Source: Mogibacterium sp.
GTDB taxonomy: Bacteria; Bacillota; Clostridia; Peptostreptococcales; Anaerovoracaceae
Length of the DNA stretch: 64,000 nt
NCBI GenBank assembly: GCA_017431685.1
Contig: JAFRKO010000043.1
Location: 58,467 to 122,466, forward strand
Direction: 5' to 3'
The position numbers and the translations under genes were made by a program. Under the pieces are notes generated by a model. That model did no database searches and was not told the origin of the DNA. It was given only the letters and a program-made list of their open reading frames with translations. This document shows, piece by piece, positions 33,823 to 42,558 of the stretch. Position 1 is the stretch's first letter. The number at the start of each line of letters is the position of its first letter.

Positions 33823-34902
33823 TTATCTTCGTCTGTTCCACAATGACAGATCCAGCGCGAGTACTCTGTCAGTATTTACAAGTGCATACCACCAGTAGGA
33901 TGCACCGGATTCGAAATTGACATAAACGGTGGATCCCTCGACGACGATTTCCTCATTCATCTTCGGTACTTCTACCCTGTTCACCTCATGACCTTCAACA
34001 AAGTAATCTCCTGTGCCGGTCTCTGAGCTCTTCAGGTTGTATTTGGTTATGAATGAAGTCTGCATAGGGGAAGTAGCTTTATAGGAACTTGAAACGTATA
34101 AAGAATTGCCTTCGATATCTGCACCCTGTGCGCTTGAATCTATGCCCGCTATGATCGTATACATTATCGTATTCAGTCTGCGGTTTCCCGGCTCGCCTAT
34201 TATCTCATAGCCGTTCATGTAGGCATCCGTCGTGTTCTTTCTTCCGGCGTAGGTGCCTACCCATAGTTTTCCATTATCGTACTCAAGAAAGGATGGTTTG
34301 TTTTTGATATATATATACTGCGACAGTTCAGACTCCTTCACTTCGCTGACAGGTTTATCCAGATGACTCAGGAATGTCTCGTATGCCATATATTGAACGA
34401 ACGGGTCGCCTTTGTACTTATCCGAAGTCTCCCCTGTCATCCATATATTTTCTCCGTCAAAAGTGATCCCTCCTGCATGGAACCTGTTAGGCATGGTGAG
34501 TGTAGACACAAGCTTCATTTCTTCCATGTCAACAGCATAGATCACCGAGTTGTGTTTCTTTCTGACGTCATATGCTGTTATCAGAAAAAATCTGCCGGCA
34601 CGGCACATGCCCTGCGGAATATACTGGGTTGAAGAACTGCTTACACCCTCCGTGCTTATACATGTTTCAACCAGGCCCGGAATCGGTATAACCTTTTCGT
34701 CAAAGTTCTTCCCGGAGAAAGAACTGTATACCTGAGGCATGGCCCTCTTCAGGGCTCTTTCGTACATAACCGGCTCTTTATAATACTTGTACTCAAATGA
34801 AGACTCCTGATCTGAGCAGTATGCACTATATGGAGATGAGGCAGCTGCAGCCGCAATCATCAGAATAACTGATATTATATGTATCGCTGTTCTTTTTATC
34901 AT
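33823..34902 (-). CDS. Secreted beta-propeller-like protein of unknown function
   Basis: The 359-residue protein has a signal peptide (about 1-29, VLMIAAAAASSPYSAYC). The rest is beta-rich, with VDMEEMKLVSTLTMP, HAGGITFDGENIWMTG, and FLEYDNGKLWVG strands like blades of a propeller or PQQ-type sensor. The N-terminal region also has FEYKYYKEPV and YERALKRAM helices. No catalytic motif is obvious. It sits 10 bases upstream of the membrane-anchored protein and 24 bases after the P1 peptidase fragment, so it is in the same transcription unit. The function is unknown. Confidence 0.65.
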   Translation of the reverse strand: MIKRTAIHIISVILMIAAAAASSPYSAYCSDQESSFEYKYYKEPVMYERALKRAMPQVYSSFSGKNFDEKVIPIPGLVETCISTEGVSSSSTQYIPQGMCRAGRFFLITAYDVRKKHNSVIYAVDMEEMKLVSTLTMPNRFHAGGITFDGENIWMTGETSDKYKGDPFVQYMAYETFLSHLDKPVSEVKESELSQYIYIKNKPSFLEYDNGKLWVGTYAGRKNTTDAYMNGYEIIGEPGNRRLNTIMYTIIAGIDSSAQGADIEGNSLYVSSSYKATSPMQTSFITKYNLKSSETGTGDYFVEGHEVNRVEVPKMNEEIVVEGSTVYVNFESGASYWWYALVNTDRVLALDLSLWNRRR

Positions 34903-34926
34903 TTACGTTTTTAATAATAATCTGCT

Positions 34927-35697
34927 TTAGTTTTTTATGTCTTTAGCGGATTTGAACCCATATGCACTGTCCGCACTGTATACAGCCCGCTTGATCGCTT
35001 CGCTCATTACCACTGCTGAAAGTGATCCTACAAGATCCTGATCCGCCTCAATATCTCCTGCTGATACTGCGTAGATGCTGTCGCCGTCAGCGGTAGTATG
35101 TACAGGTCTGATTGAGCGTGCATATCCGTCGTGTGTCATTCCTGCGATCTTGCAGAGCTGGGATTTGCTGAATGCGGCATTTGTCACCACTACGCCCAGT
35201 GTAGTGTTTCCGGTAAACTTGTTGTTCTTTACAGCTGTATCCATAGCCATATATTCGAGGGTATCCCTGAAGCCTTTTCCATCCTCAGTCAAAAGCCCTG
35301 CTATCTTCTTGCCCGTACTCCAATCGTAGATATCACCAAGAGCATTGACTGCTACTACTGCTCCAATCTTCAGATCGCCTATCCTTATTGCATAACTGCC
35401 TATACCGGTCTTCATGCATGTGTCCATACCTGCTATCTTGCCAACTGTAGCTCCGCATCCTGCGCCATAGTTACCGTCCTTGTAGTTAGGCGATTCCATC
35501 GCAATTCGGGCAGCCTCATACCCCATATCAGCATCCGGCCGTACCGACCCGTCTCCGACAGACAGATCGAAAAGGTCGGACTGTACTACCAGAGGAACTT
35601 TGGCTACTCCGGTATCATAGCCTATATCCTTCTCTTCGAGATATTTCATTACACCATCTGCCGTTCCGAGTCCATACGCGCTTCCTCCCGAAAGCAC
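34927..35697 (-). pseudogene. P1-family (S58, DmpA-like) peptidase, N-terminus missing
   Basis: The frame encodes VLSGGSAYGL, GAGCGATVGK, TTLGVVVTNA (the autocleavage Thr nucleophile region) and IRPVHTTADGD, all typical of S58 DmpA-like aminopeptidases or ornithine acetyltransferase-fold enzymes. About 60-70 N-terminal residues are absent. Reading upstream in the same frame gives GEGIHAIVLSGG, which still matches the family, and then the TAA stop of the SH3 gene at 35722. The only start would be GTG at 35697 behind AGGGTGAGGG. Truncation by rearrangement with the SH3 gene is inferred. It may still be made, but probably does not fold normally. Confidence 0.75.
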
Positions 35698-35721
35698 TAT
35701 TGCATGAATGCCCTCACCCTT

Positions 35722-36591
35722 TTACTGAGACACGTTCTCTACTTCTCCGGTAGGCGTGACATATTCAGACTTGACCCAGCCGTACTGTCCTTCATACCGG
35801 ATATATATCCAGCCGTCATTCCAGCCTTCTTCAATTACTTCAGTCTTATAAGGTACTACAAGCAGAATGTCATACTCCTCTCCCGGACCGCAGCGGAGAT
35901 TCAGACCATCTTCTGAATTCACAGTTCCATGATAACCGGTCAGTATGCGTATGGATGGCTCCACAAGCTGGCCTTTATCTGCCTCAGACTTCGGTTTTAT
36001 TTCCTTTAGCCTGATATCATCCTTATTTTCCGTCAGATACTCAGCGGAGCACCAGCCCGAAAGCCCGTCCACGGTGGTATAAGCCCAGCTGTCCTGTATC
36101 TTTTCCACTTCTATTTCACGGCCGTAGTTGAGAAGATGTATCGCTTTTCCTTTTGTTCCCGGTTCTTTCTGAAGAATCACCCCTTCTTCCGTTGATATGT
36201 ACATAGTCTTCGGCGATTCGAAGCTTTCTTCTGTTTCAGCAGTCTGTCTGTCTTTATCAGGCCAGGGTTCTTCTCCAATATATGGCTTAATAAACACCAT
36301 AACAACTATGAATGCTGCGACAACAAAAGCTATAGCAGCAATGATAGATATTAGAGACTTTACCCTTCTTTTGCCCGCTGGCTCTTCAATATATTTTTCA
36401 CGTTTCTTTTTCTTTTTAGCATTTTCCTTTTCTAAATCCCTGTCCTCCTGGCGCAGGTGAGCTTCAGGATCCTCTTTACGTAAATGCGACTCTGTGTTCT
36501 CTCTGCGCAAGTGAGCTTCAACCCTTTTTCCGCAGAAAGGACAATAGATCGCATCATCCGGTACTTTTTTACCACAGTATCTGCAGATCAT
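35722..36591 (-). CDS. Membrane protein with N-terminal zinc ribbon and two C-terminal SH3b domains
   Basis: The 289-residue protein starts with a zinc ribbon (C3-x2-C6 and C17-x2-C20), then three degenerate HLRxEDxEA repeats, a Lys-rich stretch, and one transmembrane helix (about 78-101). Outside, two bacterial SH3b domains are visible: about 125-190 (YISTEEGVIL, DGLSGWCSAEYL) and about 220-285 (GLNLRCGPGEEY, YGWVKSEYV). SH3b domains bind cell wall or peptides. Its stop codon lies in the same frame as the truncated P1 peptidase that follows at once. The start has GGAGG 7 bases upstream. Confidence 0.85.
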   Translation of the reverse strand: MICRYCGKKVPDDAIYCPFCGKRVEAHLRRENTESHLRKEDPEAHLRQEDRDLEKENAKKKKKREKYIEEPAGKRRVKSLISIIAAIAFVVAAFIVVMVFIKPYIGEEPWPDKDRQTAETEESFESPKTMYISTEEGVILQKEPGTKGKAIHLLNYGREIEVEKIQDSWAYTTVDGLSGWCSAEYLTENKDDIRLKEIKPKSEADKGQLVEPSIRILTGYHGTVNSEDGLNLRCGPGEEYDILLVVPYKTEVIEEGWNDGWIYIRYEGQYGWVKSEYVTPTGEVENVSQ

Positions 36592-36740
36592 ATTCAGCCT
36601 CCTAAAAATTGCTCCGTTCCTTGAATCCCCCTGTTCTCTCCGAAACGGTTCCTATTCAAAAAATAACACCCGGCAGGATATAAAACAACGAAAAACAATT
36701 AACTTATACCTATTTGAGCGGAATTTGAGTAATAGTTGTC

Positions 36741-36863
36741 ACCGGCATCAATCACAGAGCCGGAAGACAATGCAGCCTCACATTGTAGCAACGCTTCGAA
36801 AGTGCTACAATTATGCGAAAGGGAACTGTGCGGGACTTTAAGTCTTCATGCAGTTTATTTTTT
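36741..36863 (+). promoter_or_regulatory. Structured RNA leader upstream of the YD-like protein gene
   Basis: Four successive hairpins can be drawn on the plus strand: ACCGGC/GCCGG (36739-36764), ACAATG/CATTGT (36763-36787), TTGTAGCA/TGCTACAA (36783-36810, 12-base loop) and AACTG/CAGTT (about 36825-36857) with GACTT/AAGTC inside. The last is followed by a T run just before the AGGAGG of the gene. The order suggests an attenuator or riboswitch-like leader; I recognise no known riboswitch consensus. The 36592-36740 part of the intergenic region shows nothing clear. Confidence 0.4.
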
Positions 36864-36878
36864 TAGGAGGTCTTGATA

Positions 36879-37715
36879 ATGAGAAATAAAAGGTACAGAT
36901 TTATGTCACTGTTTATGTCAGTGCTGGTCTTCTTTTCTATTCTGATAGTTCCTGCTGCAGATCAGGTCAGTGCTGCGTCAAAAAAGACATATTATCTTCC
37001 GGTAAAGACAACAGCTTACCAGAAGACAGGAGATAGCTGGGAACTCGATAAAGATGACTGTTACAGCTTCAGTTTCAACAGCAAAGGTGATCTCACCAAA
37101 TACAAAACCAATATCGGATTTCCCGGCACTACAACTATCAGGTGGACTTATGGCAAGAACGGGAAACCTAAAAAAGCAGTTGTAAAGACCAAAAAATTTT
37201 CATATGTTACAACTTTAAAGTACAACAGGAAGGGAAAGCTGACATCATTTTCTACTTTTTCTCCGGGAGACGGTGAAATAAGGGATGCAAGATGGACCAG
37301 AAAGTACTGTTACAATAAAAAAGGCTATATGTACAGGATCAGATCAACTCTGGATTCTCTGAGATGCAAGTACAGTATCAGATATTACAAAAGCGGTATC
37401 CCTTCTGAAATAACCGAGGGAAAAAGCATCTATAAATACAACAGGCAAGGCCTGCTGACCGAAAATATATATGACGGAGATTCTGAGTTCTATGAGTATT
37501 CCTATGACAGCAAAGGACGCGTCAGTGATGTTATTTCATACAGTATGAATGAAAACGGGGAAAAGATAGAAAGTATAAAAATTGTATATACATACGGTAA
37601 AGCCAAAACTACTGATAAAAGGAAATATATTGGATTTATGGGAGGAACTGTCTGGGGCCACTCCCCGATAACCGATGTTACCGGATATCCTTTCCCTGAG
37701 CACATAGCTTTCTAG
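36879..37715 (+). CDS. Secreted YD-repeat-like protein of unknown function
   Basis: The 278-residue protein has a signal peptide (about 1-33, FVVLVFFSILIVP-like core and AADQVSA). The rest consists of repeated YNxxGKLTSF, YNKKGYMYRI, YNRQGLLTEN and YDSKGRVSDV units, the YD/RHS-type motif, in six or so copies. The start is the ATG at 36879, 8 bases after AGGAGG; a TTG six bases upstream is less likely. It ends cleanly at 37715 with a terminator. It is not close to the other secreted repeat proteins. Confidence 0.75.
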   Translation: MRNKRYRFMSLFMSVLVFFSILIVPAADQVSAASKKTYYLPVKTTAYQKTGDSWELDKDDCYSFSFNSKGDLTKYKTNIGFPGTTTIRWTYGKNGKPKKAVVKTKKFSYVTTLKYNRKGKLTSFSTFSPGDGEIRDARWTRKYCYNKKGYMYRIRSTLDSLRCKYSIRYYKSGIPSEITEGKSIYKYNRQGLLTENIYDGDSEFYEYSYDSKGRVSDVISYSMNENGEKIESIKIVYTYGKAKTTDKRKYIGFMGGTVWGHSPITDVTGYPFPEHIAF

Positions 37716-37723
37716 TTTATGAT

Positions 37724-37768
37724 AAAGTACCCGCTCCCCGGAATGAAACGAGGACGGGTACTTTTTTA
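37724..37768 (+). terminator. Rho-independent terminator after the YD-like gene
   Basis: AAAGTACCCG and CGGGTACTTT pair perfectly (10 bp, 21-base loop) and run into six T on the plus strand. On the minus strand the T run is poor, so it serves mainly the plus-strand gene. Confidence 0.85.
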
Positions 37769-37786
37769 TATATCAGCAAAATATTA

Positions 37787-39271
37787 TTAATCTAATATTG
37801 AGAGTATACTGCTCAGAAGTTCCGGCGCATCAAGAATCACCAGTGCCAGACGTTCGCGCACGCGTGTGATGCCTGAATAGAATATATTTGGATACGGATG
37901 TCCGGGATCCGGCTTAGAGATTCCCTTGAGATATCCCTCACCATCATATGAGAATGAACCGTCCATCAACATTACCACACTGTTATATTCCCGGCCGGCA
38001 ACATGCCTGTATCTGAAAGATTCCTCAAGGTCCGCAAAGGGATCATCATACTGTTTGTGGCCGTTGATGAACACATAACCTTTGTTACGGAAGTACCTGA
38101 TTATCTCATGTGCCTCATCAATATTATTGGCATAGTTGACCGAGATATGTTCAAATTCATAGGATTTCTCAGTTATGCAGCCTAAATGTTTCAGCTTACG
38201 GATGAAAGTCTGTATCTCCATATTCACCCTGAATTTTTCTGACAGCTCATACTCTCCGACCAGGCAAAGGCTTCGTATCCTTCCTCCTATATCATTCTCC
38301 TGCTCCGGATCTGTAAGCACAGCGGAAGGGTCTGTAGAAAATATACATATCTGCTCAAATGTCCCGGCAGCATTGGTAATAGTGTCGAAAACAGCAGGCT
38401 CAATGCGCAATGCTTCATCCACCAGAACAAATTCATATCCGCTGATCTGCTCCGGGAAAACAATATCCGATACTGATATAAAATCCAGATTTTCTATCGC
38501 TTCGCTTATCGACAGCAATCCGCCTGACGGCTCTTCACCGCAAGTGATCAGCGTTCTGCCGGTGTTGGACAAATGCTTTGCAAGATCATATATAAGAAGT
38601 GTCTTTCCGGTGCAAGGTCTCCCATAGACATGGAAGAATGCACAACAGGAAGAATTTGCTATATCCCTGAGCAACTCCGCTTTTACATAGTCCTGGGCAG
38701 GTGACAGAAAGTACTGCCCCTGCAGAAATTTATCCGGATTTTCTTCCGGCGAGATGAGGTATTCTGAAGAGCGAAACAACTTATCGATATTGCCATGGTA
38801 AGCTGCCCGGCACTTCCTGACAGCCTTTGCTATATCCCGTATATCTGTTAATTCCAGTTCACCATCATCCGAGAGCCTGTAACACTCAAGTGTATCTGTA
38901 ACAACAGTAAACAGCATGAGTTCCCTGCCCAGAAGAGTGAGGTAATGCCGGTTCTTCCTGAGCTGGGCAAGTATTTGCTCCTTACCCACGTCCTGTGATT
39001 TCAGCTCTATGTTAAGACAGTATTTACCTGTGACCTTGATAAGATCAAACTCTTTGCCTATCAGAGGAATCACGAATCCGAAATAAAACCCGTCTGTGTC
39101 TTTCACCGTTATTCCGTGTCCGGCCAGAGCATCTGTGAGTATGCGAAGAGAGTCAATCTCATGGATACGGATCATGTGGTTGTCATGATCACTGGATTCG
39201 TGCTTCTCCATGATATTGAACAGTCTCTCATCACGTATTCTTGATACCCTGAATAAATTTACCGGTTTCAT
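37787..39271 (-). CDS. Stand-alone PD-(D/E)XK-like nuclease fused to SF1-type helicase/ATPase (DUF2075-like)
   Basis: The 494-residue protein has an N-terminal nuclease-like domain: FDLIKV (Asp75), NIELKS (Glu89, Lys91), EQILAQLRKNRHYL, the D-x13-ExK-Q pattern of the restriction-endonuclease fold. The second half is an SF1-like motor: Walker A GRPCTGKT (217-224), Walker B VLVDEA (282-287), HVAGREYNSVVMLMDG (motif V-like), and GITRVRERLALVI (motif VI-like). DUF2075-type proteins are associated with DNA repair or defence. No partner gene lies beside it; neighbours are unrelated. Cytosolic. Confidence 0.78.
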   Translation of the reverse strand: MKPVNLFRVSRIRDERLFNIMEKHESSDHDNHMIRIHEIDSLRILTDALAGHGITVKDTDGFYFGFVIPLIGKEFDLIKVTGKYCLNIELKSQDVGKEQILAQLRKNRHYLTLLGRELMLFTVVTDTLECYRLSDDGELELTDIRDIAKAVRKCRAAYHGNIDKLFRSSEYLISPEENPDKFLQGQYFLSPAQDYVKAELLRDIANSSCCAFFHVYGRPCTGKTLLIYDLAKHLSNTGRTLITCGEEPSGGLLSISEAIENLDFISVSDIVFPEQISGYEFVLVDEALRIEPAVFDTITNAAGTFEQICIFSTDPSAVLTDPEQENDIGGRIRSLCLVGEYELSEKFRVNMEIQTFIRKLKHLGCITEKSYEFEHISVNYANNIDEAHEIIRYFRNKGYVFINGHKQYDDPFADLEESFRYRHVAGREYNSVVMLMDGSFSYDGEGYLKGISKPDPGHPYPNIFYSGITRVRERLALVILDAPELLSSILSILD

Positions 39272-39486
39272 GTTTATCGCCCTGAAATAGTTGGTCCCGG
39301 AGTCTGTTACAGCAAATTCTGCTGAAATATCGTTGATGTTCCCGATATCTTTTGTAGTAGTTACGTTAATGCTGACATGGTAATACTATCATAACCTTAG
39401 GAAGAGCTACCATATTTTCCTGTGACAAATCTGTTACGGGACAATGCTCTTATCGCGAAATGGAATTTGAAAAATTGATACTGTGC
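39272..39486. other. Divergent intergenic region upstream of nuclease-helicase and ferredoxin genes
   Basis: 215 bases without a gene. It holds an ATATCG/CGATAT dyad (39327-39348) and A/T-rich stretches but no convincing -35/-10 pair for the minus-strand gene. Nothing else is recognised. Confidence 0.5.
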
Positions 39487-39516
39487 TTGTTTTACAATGT
39501 TTCGGCGATATATAAT
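39487..39516 (+). promoter_or_regulatory. Promoter of the ferredoxin-AOR operon
   Basis: TTGTTT (-35) and TATAAT (-10), 18-base spacer. The first start codon (39585) lies about 69 bases downstream. Confidence 0.65.
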
Positions 39517-39584
39517 ATTATGAATATGCGGTGAACAATTACGCAATTTTTTTTGCTATTACAAACTACCACAGGAGGGTTTCT

Positions 39585-39983
39585 ATGAAACGTCTTGAAA
39601 AGAACGAAGCGCTTTGCATTGGATGTCATCAGTGTGAAATTGCGTGCGCAGGAGCATACTACAAAACGGAAGATCCGAAATACGCATGCATCAGGATAGA
39701 GGATGCAGAACAGGAAAACGGAGAACGCAGATCCGTGATACATATATGCAATCAATGCGGCAAGTGTTCAGAAGTCTGCAACACCGGCGTGATCAGACAG
39801 AATCCTAAGGGAGTCTATATGGTCCAGAAGAGTGAATGCGTCGGATGCCTTATGTGCGTCGGCTTCTGTCCTGAACAGGTCATGGTACAAAGCGATGACC
39901 GCGAAACACCAAGCAAATGCGTTGCCTGTGGTATTTGTACAAAGGCCTGCCCTACCGGTGCGATCTATATAGTTGAAGATTAA
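39585..39983 (+). CDS. Polyferredoxin-type 4Fe-4S protein, electron partner of AOR
   Basis: The 132-residue protein has four C-x2-C-x2-C-x3-C clusters: CIGCHQCEIAC, CNQCGKCSEVC, CVGCLMCVGFC and CVACGICTKAC, so up to four [4Fe-4S] centres, as in HycB/CooF/AorA-type electron carriers. The start ATG has AGGAGGG 5 bases upstream. It lies 18 bases before the AOR gene and is probably its electron acceptor or a subunit. Confidence 0.92.
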   Translation: MKRLEKNEALCIGCHQCEIACAGAYYKTEDPKYACIRIEDAEQENGERRSVIHICNQCGKCSEVCNTGVIRQNPKGVYMVQKSECVGCLMCVGFCPEQVMVQSDDRETPSKCVACGICTKACPTGAIYIVED

Positions 39984-40001
39984 AGAAAGAGGAGAGTAAG
40001 T

Positions 40002-42227
40002 ATGATTAATATATGCAATGTGGCTCGCTATCAGGGTCCGTCCGAAGAAGAACTTAAAGAATTAAAGGACAGCCATGTACTGCTCAGCTCTTTCGAGTAT
40101 GAGAAGAAGCCTCTTTTCAGAGGTTATTCAGATCAGATCCTCACTATCGATGTAGGGACTAAGGAAGCCTCTATTTCGGATATCCCGGCAGAAGTCAAAG
40201 AGAAATTCATCGGCGGTAAAGGTTACTGCCTGCGTTACCTCTGGGATGCAGTCAACCCTGATACCAGATGGGATTCTCCGGAAAATGAGATAGTCATGTC
40301 CTCCGGACCTATTGGCGGTATCACACAGTACGCCGGAACCGGAAAGACTCTTCTGGCTACGATCTCACCTCTGACAGATATCCCTATCGATTCCAACGTC
40401 GGAGGCTATTTCGGTCCTTACCTTAAGTTTGCAGGATTCGATGCGCTGGAGATCAAAGGAAAGTCAGAAAAGGATGTCATCGTTGTGATCGACGCAACAA
40501 AAAATATGATCACATTTGAAGAGGCACCTCTTGAGCACTTTGACGCACACGTTCTCTGTGAGGAACTGACAGCTCTGTACGCGGATGATGAGAACGACAG
40601 AAAGAATATCGCAGTCGTAGCAGCCGGATCAGCTGCGAATAACTGCAACATTGCTATGCTGAACTTCTCCTTCTATGATACCCGCAGAGGTGTAGCCCGC
40701 CTCAAGCAGGCCGGAAGAGGAGGAATAGGCAGAGTATTCCGTGACAAGAAGATCAAGGCATTGGTCTGCAAGGTAGATGGAGTTAAATCCAACCTCAACA
40801 ATGTATATGACCTTGGGGTCCTAAATAAGACCGGTCTGAGATTCCACCGCGAGATGGCAGAAAATGATGCAAAGCAGAATGATATGCGCGGCGTCGGTAC
40901 TGCATATTCACTTCGCACACTTGCAGACTATGACATCGTTCCTACCAACAACTATAAATTCGGAGATGCACCTGGCATTGATTCGATGACTGCAGCAGTG
41001 CTGAAATCGGACTGGCTCACTCAGGGCGCGGCAGACGGATGCTGGTACGGCTGCTCAATGGCCTGTGCCAAGGCATCTGACCACTTCATTCTGAAAACCG
41101 GTCCATATAAGGGACAGCGTGTCTGTGTGGACGGTCCGGAATACGAAAGCGCAGCAGGACTCGGTCCAAACTGCGGCATCTACGATCCGCAGGAAGTTCT
41201 GGAAATCAATTTCTATTGTGACACATACGGGATCGATTCCATCTCCTATGGAACGATGACAGCTTTCCTGATGGAATGCTACGAAAGAGGTATTCTCAAC
41301 AAAGAGAGGACCGGCGGACTTGAACTTACATGGGGCAACGCCTCAGCCGATCTGGAGATGCTGCACCAGATGTCGAGATATGAAGGCTTCGGTAAGATCG
41401 CAGCGCTCGGCAGTCATAAGCAAAAGATGTACTTCGCAGAAATGGGCTGGGGCGACCTTTCCGAGATGAACGACTTCGCCATGGAACAGAAAGGTCTGGA
41501 ATACTCAGAATACTCAAGCAAAGAATCTCTGGCCCAGCAGGGCGGATATGGCCTGACAAACAAAGGCCCTCAGCATGATGAGGCATGGTTGATCTTCATG
41601 GATCAGGTCAACAACCAGATTCCGACATTTGCTGATAAGGCAGAAGCACTGTATTTCTACCCTATGTTCCGTACCTGGTTCGGCTTGATGGGACTCTGTA
41701 AGCTGCCATGGAACGACGTCGTTCCGGCAGACAATGCTTATACCGACGATCCGAAGATGGTTCCTGAACACGTAGAAAACTACAAGAACCTGTATTATGG
41801 CGTTACAGGTCAGAAGATCGACACTGACGAAATGATCAGACAGTCTGAGAGAGTGTACAATTTCCAGAGAATCTTCAACATCCGCATGGGCAAGGGTCTT
41901 CGTGCTGACGATGCTATCCCTTACCGTTCGGCCGGTCCGGTATTTGAGGATGAATACCTCAGCCGTGAAGAGCGTTATGATAAGCAGCTTGTTGAACTCG
42001 CGGGTTATGCAGAAGAGGATGTTAAGAAAATGACTCTTGAGGAAAGAATGGCCGCCACCAGAAAACACCGCGAAGATCAGTATCAGACACTGATCGATTC
42101 GGTCTACCAGAAGCGCGGATGGACACCGAACGGCGTTCCTACGGTCGAGCATCTTAGGGAACTCGGAATGGATCTTCCGGAGCTTCTTGCTGTTGTAGAA
42201 CCGCTGCTTTCCCAGGAGGGGAATTAG
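40002..42227 (+). CDS. Aldehyde ferredoxin oxidoreductase (tungsten-pterin family)
   Basis: The 741-residue protein belongs to the AOR family: DVGTKEASISDIP start of the AOR_N domain (after a 45-residue extension), GGKGYCLRYLW, SGPIGG, and the 4Fe-4S motif CWYGCSMAC (C-x3-C-x3-C) with a distal cysteine in GLCKLPWND. Family members bind a tungsten bis-pterin and interconvert aldehydes and carboxylates using ferredoxin. The adjacent polyferredoxin and sulfur carrier fit cofactor and electron needs. The first spacing (C-x3-C) differs slightly from the classical C-x2-C. Exact substrate unknown. Confidence 0.93.
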   Translation: MINICNVARYQGPSEEELKELKDSHVLLSSFEYEKKPLFRGYSDQILTIDVGTKEASISDIPAEVKEKFIGGKGYCLRYLWDAVNPDTRWDSPENEIVMSSGPIGGITQYAGTGKTLLATISPLTDIPIDSNVGGYFGPYLKFAGFDALEIKGKSEKDVIVVIDATKNMITFEEAPLEHFDAHVLCEELTALYADDENDRKNIAVVAAGSAANNCNIAMLNFSFYDTRRGVARLKQAGRGGIGRVFRDKKIKALVCKVDGVKSNLNNVYDLGVLNKTGLRFHREMAENDAKQNDMRGVGTAYSLRTLADYDIVPTNNYKFGDAPGIDSMTAAVLKSDWLTQGAADGCWYGCSMACAKASDHFILKTGPYKGQRVCVDGPEYESAAGLGPNCGIYDPQEVLEINFYCDTYGIDSISYGTMTAFLMECYERGILNKERTGGLELTWGNASADLEMLHQMSRYEGFGKIAALGSHKQKMYFAEMGWGDLSEMNDFAMEQKGLEYSEYSSKESLAQQGGYGLTNKGPQHDEAWLIFMDQVNNQIPTFADKAEALYFYPMFRTWFGLMGLCKLPWNDVVPADNAYTDDPKMVPEHVENYKNLYYGVTGQKIDTDEMIRQSERVYNFQRIFNIRMGKGLRADDAIPYRSAGPVFEDEYLSREERYDKQLVELAGYAEEDVKKMTLEERMAATRKHREDQYQTLIDSVYQKRGWTPNGVPTVEHLRELGMDLPELLAVVEPLLSQEGN

Positions 42228-42230
42228 AAT

Positions 42231-42428
42231 ATGAAACTCAATCATCGGGAGTATGCAGGATTTCGGGAAGGAATGACAATACAGGATGTGATCGAAGAAA
42301 GCCGGTTCACATGGCCTAATCTTGTAGTCGTGTTGAACGGAAAAGTGATAAAACCTGAGGATTATGATGGAACGCTTATCGATGTCAGAGATGACCTTGA
42401 AGTGATACACCTTCTGGCAGGAGGCTAG
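42231..42428 (+). CDS. MoaD/ThiS-like ubiquitin-fold sulfur carrier
   Basis: The 65-residue protein has a beta-grasp pattern and ends with HLLAGG, the C-terminal di-glycine used to carry a thiocarboxylate. It lies 3 bases after the AOR stop, behind AGGAGGGG. Such proteins accompany AOR genes and are thought to supply sulfur to the pterin cofactor. The family is short and diverged, so the exact function (MoaD or another carrier) is inferred from length, GG tail and context. Confidence 0.88.
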   Translation: MKLNHREYAGFREGMTIQDVIEESRFTWPNLVVVLNGKVIKPEDYDGTLIDVRDDLEVIHLLAGG

Positions 42429-42491
42429 CTGAGATCCCGCAAAAGGATCCGACTTGTTTCATCAGCCCTGCAAGGTACTGTATAAAAACAG

Positions 42492-42535
42492 ATACCGAAG
42501 CATTGCGTAATACGCAGCGCTTCGGTATTTTTTTT
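42492..42535 (+). terminator. Rho-independent terminator of the AOR operon
   Basis: ATACCGAAGC and GCTTCGGTAT (10 bp) enclose a 17-base loop and run into eight T on the plus strand. Confidence 0.88.
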
Positions 42536-42558
42536 CATTTACTCTTCGAAAATCAGAA

